NCBI GenBank assembly: GCA_040219935.1
Contig: JAVJUA010000034.1
Location: forward strand, 62,001 to 126,000
Source: UBA7803 sp040219935
GTDB lineage: Bacteria; Pseudomonadota; Gammaproteobacteria; Pseudomonadales; Azotimanducaceae
DNA length: 64,000 nt
Reading direction: 5' to 3'
Below the pieces are notes generated by a model. It did no database searches. It saw only the letters and a program-made list of their open reading frames with translations, and had not been told where the DNA came from. The position numbers were made by a program, and so were the translations under genes. The stretch's first letter is position 1, and each line of letters opens with the position of its first letter. Below are positions 63,099 through 64,000 of this stretch, piece after piece.

Positions 63099-64000
63099 TT
63101 GGCTATCGAGGCGTGGATCACGTTGCTGGTGGTTGCCGGGACGGTGGGCATGCTCATGGCCACGCGCCTCGCGCCCGACCTGGTGCTGATGGTGGCGGTC
63201 ACCGCGCTCATGCTGTTCGGGGTGCTGAGCCCCGGCGAGGCGCTGCAGGGCTTTGCCAGCACGGGCCTCGTCACGGTGGCGGTGCTGTACGTGGTGGCGG
63301 CCGGGCTGGTGGACACCGGCGCCATCCACCTGCTGGGCTCGCGCCTGCTGGGCCGGCCGCGCACCGTGGCGGCGGCGCAGCTGCGGCTGATGCTGCCGGT
63401 GACCGGATTGTCTGCGTTCCTGAACAACACCCCGGTGGTGGCGATGCTGGTGCCCTTCGTCGAGGATTGGTGCCGGCGGCTGCGCATGCCGGTGTCCAAG
63501 CTGATGATTCCCCTCAGCTATGCCGCCATCTTCGGCGGCATCACCACCATCATCGGCACCAGCACCAACCTGATCGTCAACGGCATGCTGATCGACCGGG
63601 GCGACACGGGCGGCTTCGGCTTCTTCGAGATCGGCCTGCTGGGGGCGCCCCTGGCGGTGGCCGGCATCCTGTTTCTGGTGGTCACCGGGCGCTGGCTGCT
63701 GCCCGATCGCAGCGCGCCGCTGCGGGAGCTGGAGCAGGTGCGCGAGTACACGCTGGAGATGCTGGTGGAGGCGAACAGCCCGCTGGTGGGCCGCAACCTG
63801 GAGGAGGCCGGGCTGCGCAACCTGCCGGGCGCCTTCCTGGCCGAGATCGAGCGCGGCGGCACCGTGCTGCCGGCGGTGTCGCCCTACGTGCGCCTGCAGC
63901 CGGGCGACCGGCTGCTGTTCGTGGGCGTCGTGGACTCGGTGGTGGAGCTGGTGCGGCTGCGCGGCCTGGTGCCGGCGCCGGAGCAGCTCTTCAAGCTCGA
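63099..64000 (+). CDS. SLC13-family permease with RCK_C domain (partial, C-terminus outside window)
   Basis: The first 300 residues are present, from a TTG at 63099 with GGAGGGG upstream. 'LAPDLVLMVAVTALMLFGVLSPGEALQGF' type sequence and 'LNNTPVVAMLVPF' mark divalent anion:Na+ symporters and related permeases. 'YAAIFGGITTIIGTSTNLIV' is the conserved loop. From about 225 a TrkA C-terminal (RCK_C)-like domain begins ('YTLEMLVEANSPLVGRNLEEAGLRN'), usual for the TrkA-fused SLC13 branch. Probable substrate: sulfate or a dicarboxylate; not determined. Confidence 0.82.
   Translation, partial: MAIEAWITLLVVAGTVGMLMATRLAPDLVLMVAVTALMLFGVLSPGEALQGFASTGLVTVAVLYVVAAGLVDTGAIHLLGSRLLGRPRTVAAAQLRLMLPVTGLSAFLNNTPVVAMLVPFVEDWCRRLRMPVSKLMIPLSYAAIFGGITTIIGTSTNLIVNGMLIDRGDTGGFGFFEIGLLGAPLAVAGILFLVVTGRWLLPDRSAPLRELEQVREYTLEMLVEANSPLVGRNLEEAGLRNLPGAFLAEIERGGTVLPAVSPYVRLQPGDRLLFVGVVDSVVELVRLRGLVPAPEQLFKL

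Overview
The window is a GC-rich bacterial chromosome segment, densely coding on both strands. Several families point to a gammaproteobacterium: a DUF1043/YhcB protein, a ydbH-ynbE-ydbL operon, spermidine dehydrogenase, a YheT-type hydrolase and a TPR-sulfotransferase fusion. TonB-dependent uptake, Rieske oxygenase, CaiB-type CoA-transferase and isoquinoline-oxidoreductase-type genes suggest an aerobic environmental heterotroph. I cannot name a genus. No rRNA, tRNA, insertion sequence, CRISPR array or integrase was seen, and no gene-free stretch exceeds about 160 bases.

Layout. 1-3430: sugar-type symporter (cut by the window start), a small membrane-anchored split-barrel-like protein, a glycerolipid acyltransferase and an MFS permease. 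3476-18871: a polyamine region with a PotF-like lipoprotein and PuuD-like hydrolase, a DegQ-like protease, a PotABC importer read leftward, and divergently a Tat-exported spermidine dehydrogenase, a TPR-sulfotransferase, a TonB-dependent receptor, a SpuC-like aminotransferase and a PuuB-like oxidase. Together these could import polyamines, cleave spermidine in the periplasm and degrade putrescine. 18888-26553: lipoprotein amidohydrolase, EstB-like serine hydrolase, metallophosphoesterase, Rieske oxygenase and a DUF5916 outer-membrane protein. 26565-40949: a split YeeE/YedE pair, CoA-transferase, malic enzyme, M48 lipoprotein, GNAT, an EmrAB-like pump with a candidate operator, an MFS permease, carbonic anhydrase, a DadA-like oxidase, an O-acetylhomoserine sulfhydrylase, a SIMPL protein and a YheT hydrolase.

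41072-53584 is a compact defence island. One overlapping block holds a small unknown gene, hsdM, hsdS, a four-helix membrane protein, a DUF4868 protein (the pair looks like a Kiwa KwaA-KwaB system) and a DUF262-HNH nuclease. After an AT-rich intergenic region with three 10-bp-spaced repeats comes a second block: an AAA ATPase, hsdR and a YgjP-type zinc peptidase. Methylation/specificity and restriction genes are therefore in separate blocks, with Kiwa-like and DUF262 modules inside the restriction-modification locus. This is the most interesting part of the window.

53739-64000: Tat-type molybdopterin oxidoreductase with its 2Fe-2S subunit, a chorismatase (FkbO/Hyg5/XanB2 family) preceded by a perfect -10 box almost at its start codon, a small secreted protein, a YhcB protein, the ydbH-ynbE-ydbL envelope-lipid operon, an MFS permease and an SLC13-type permease cut by the window end.
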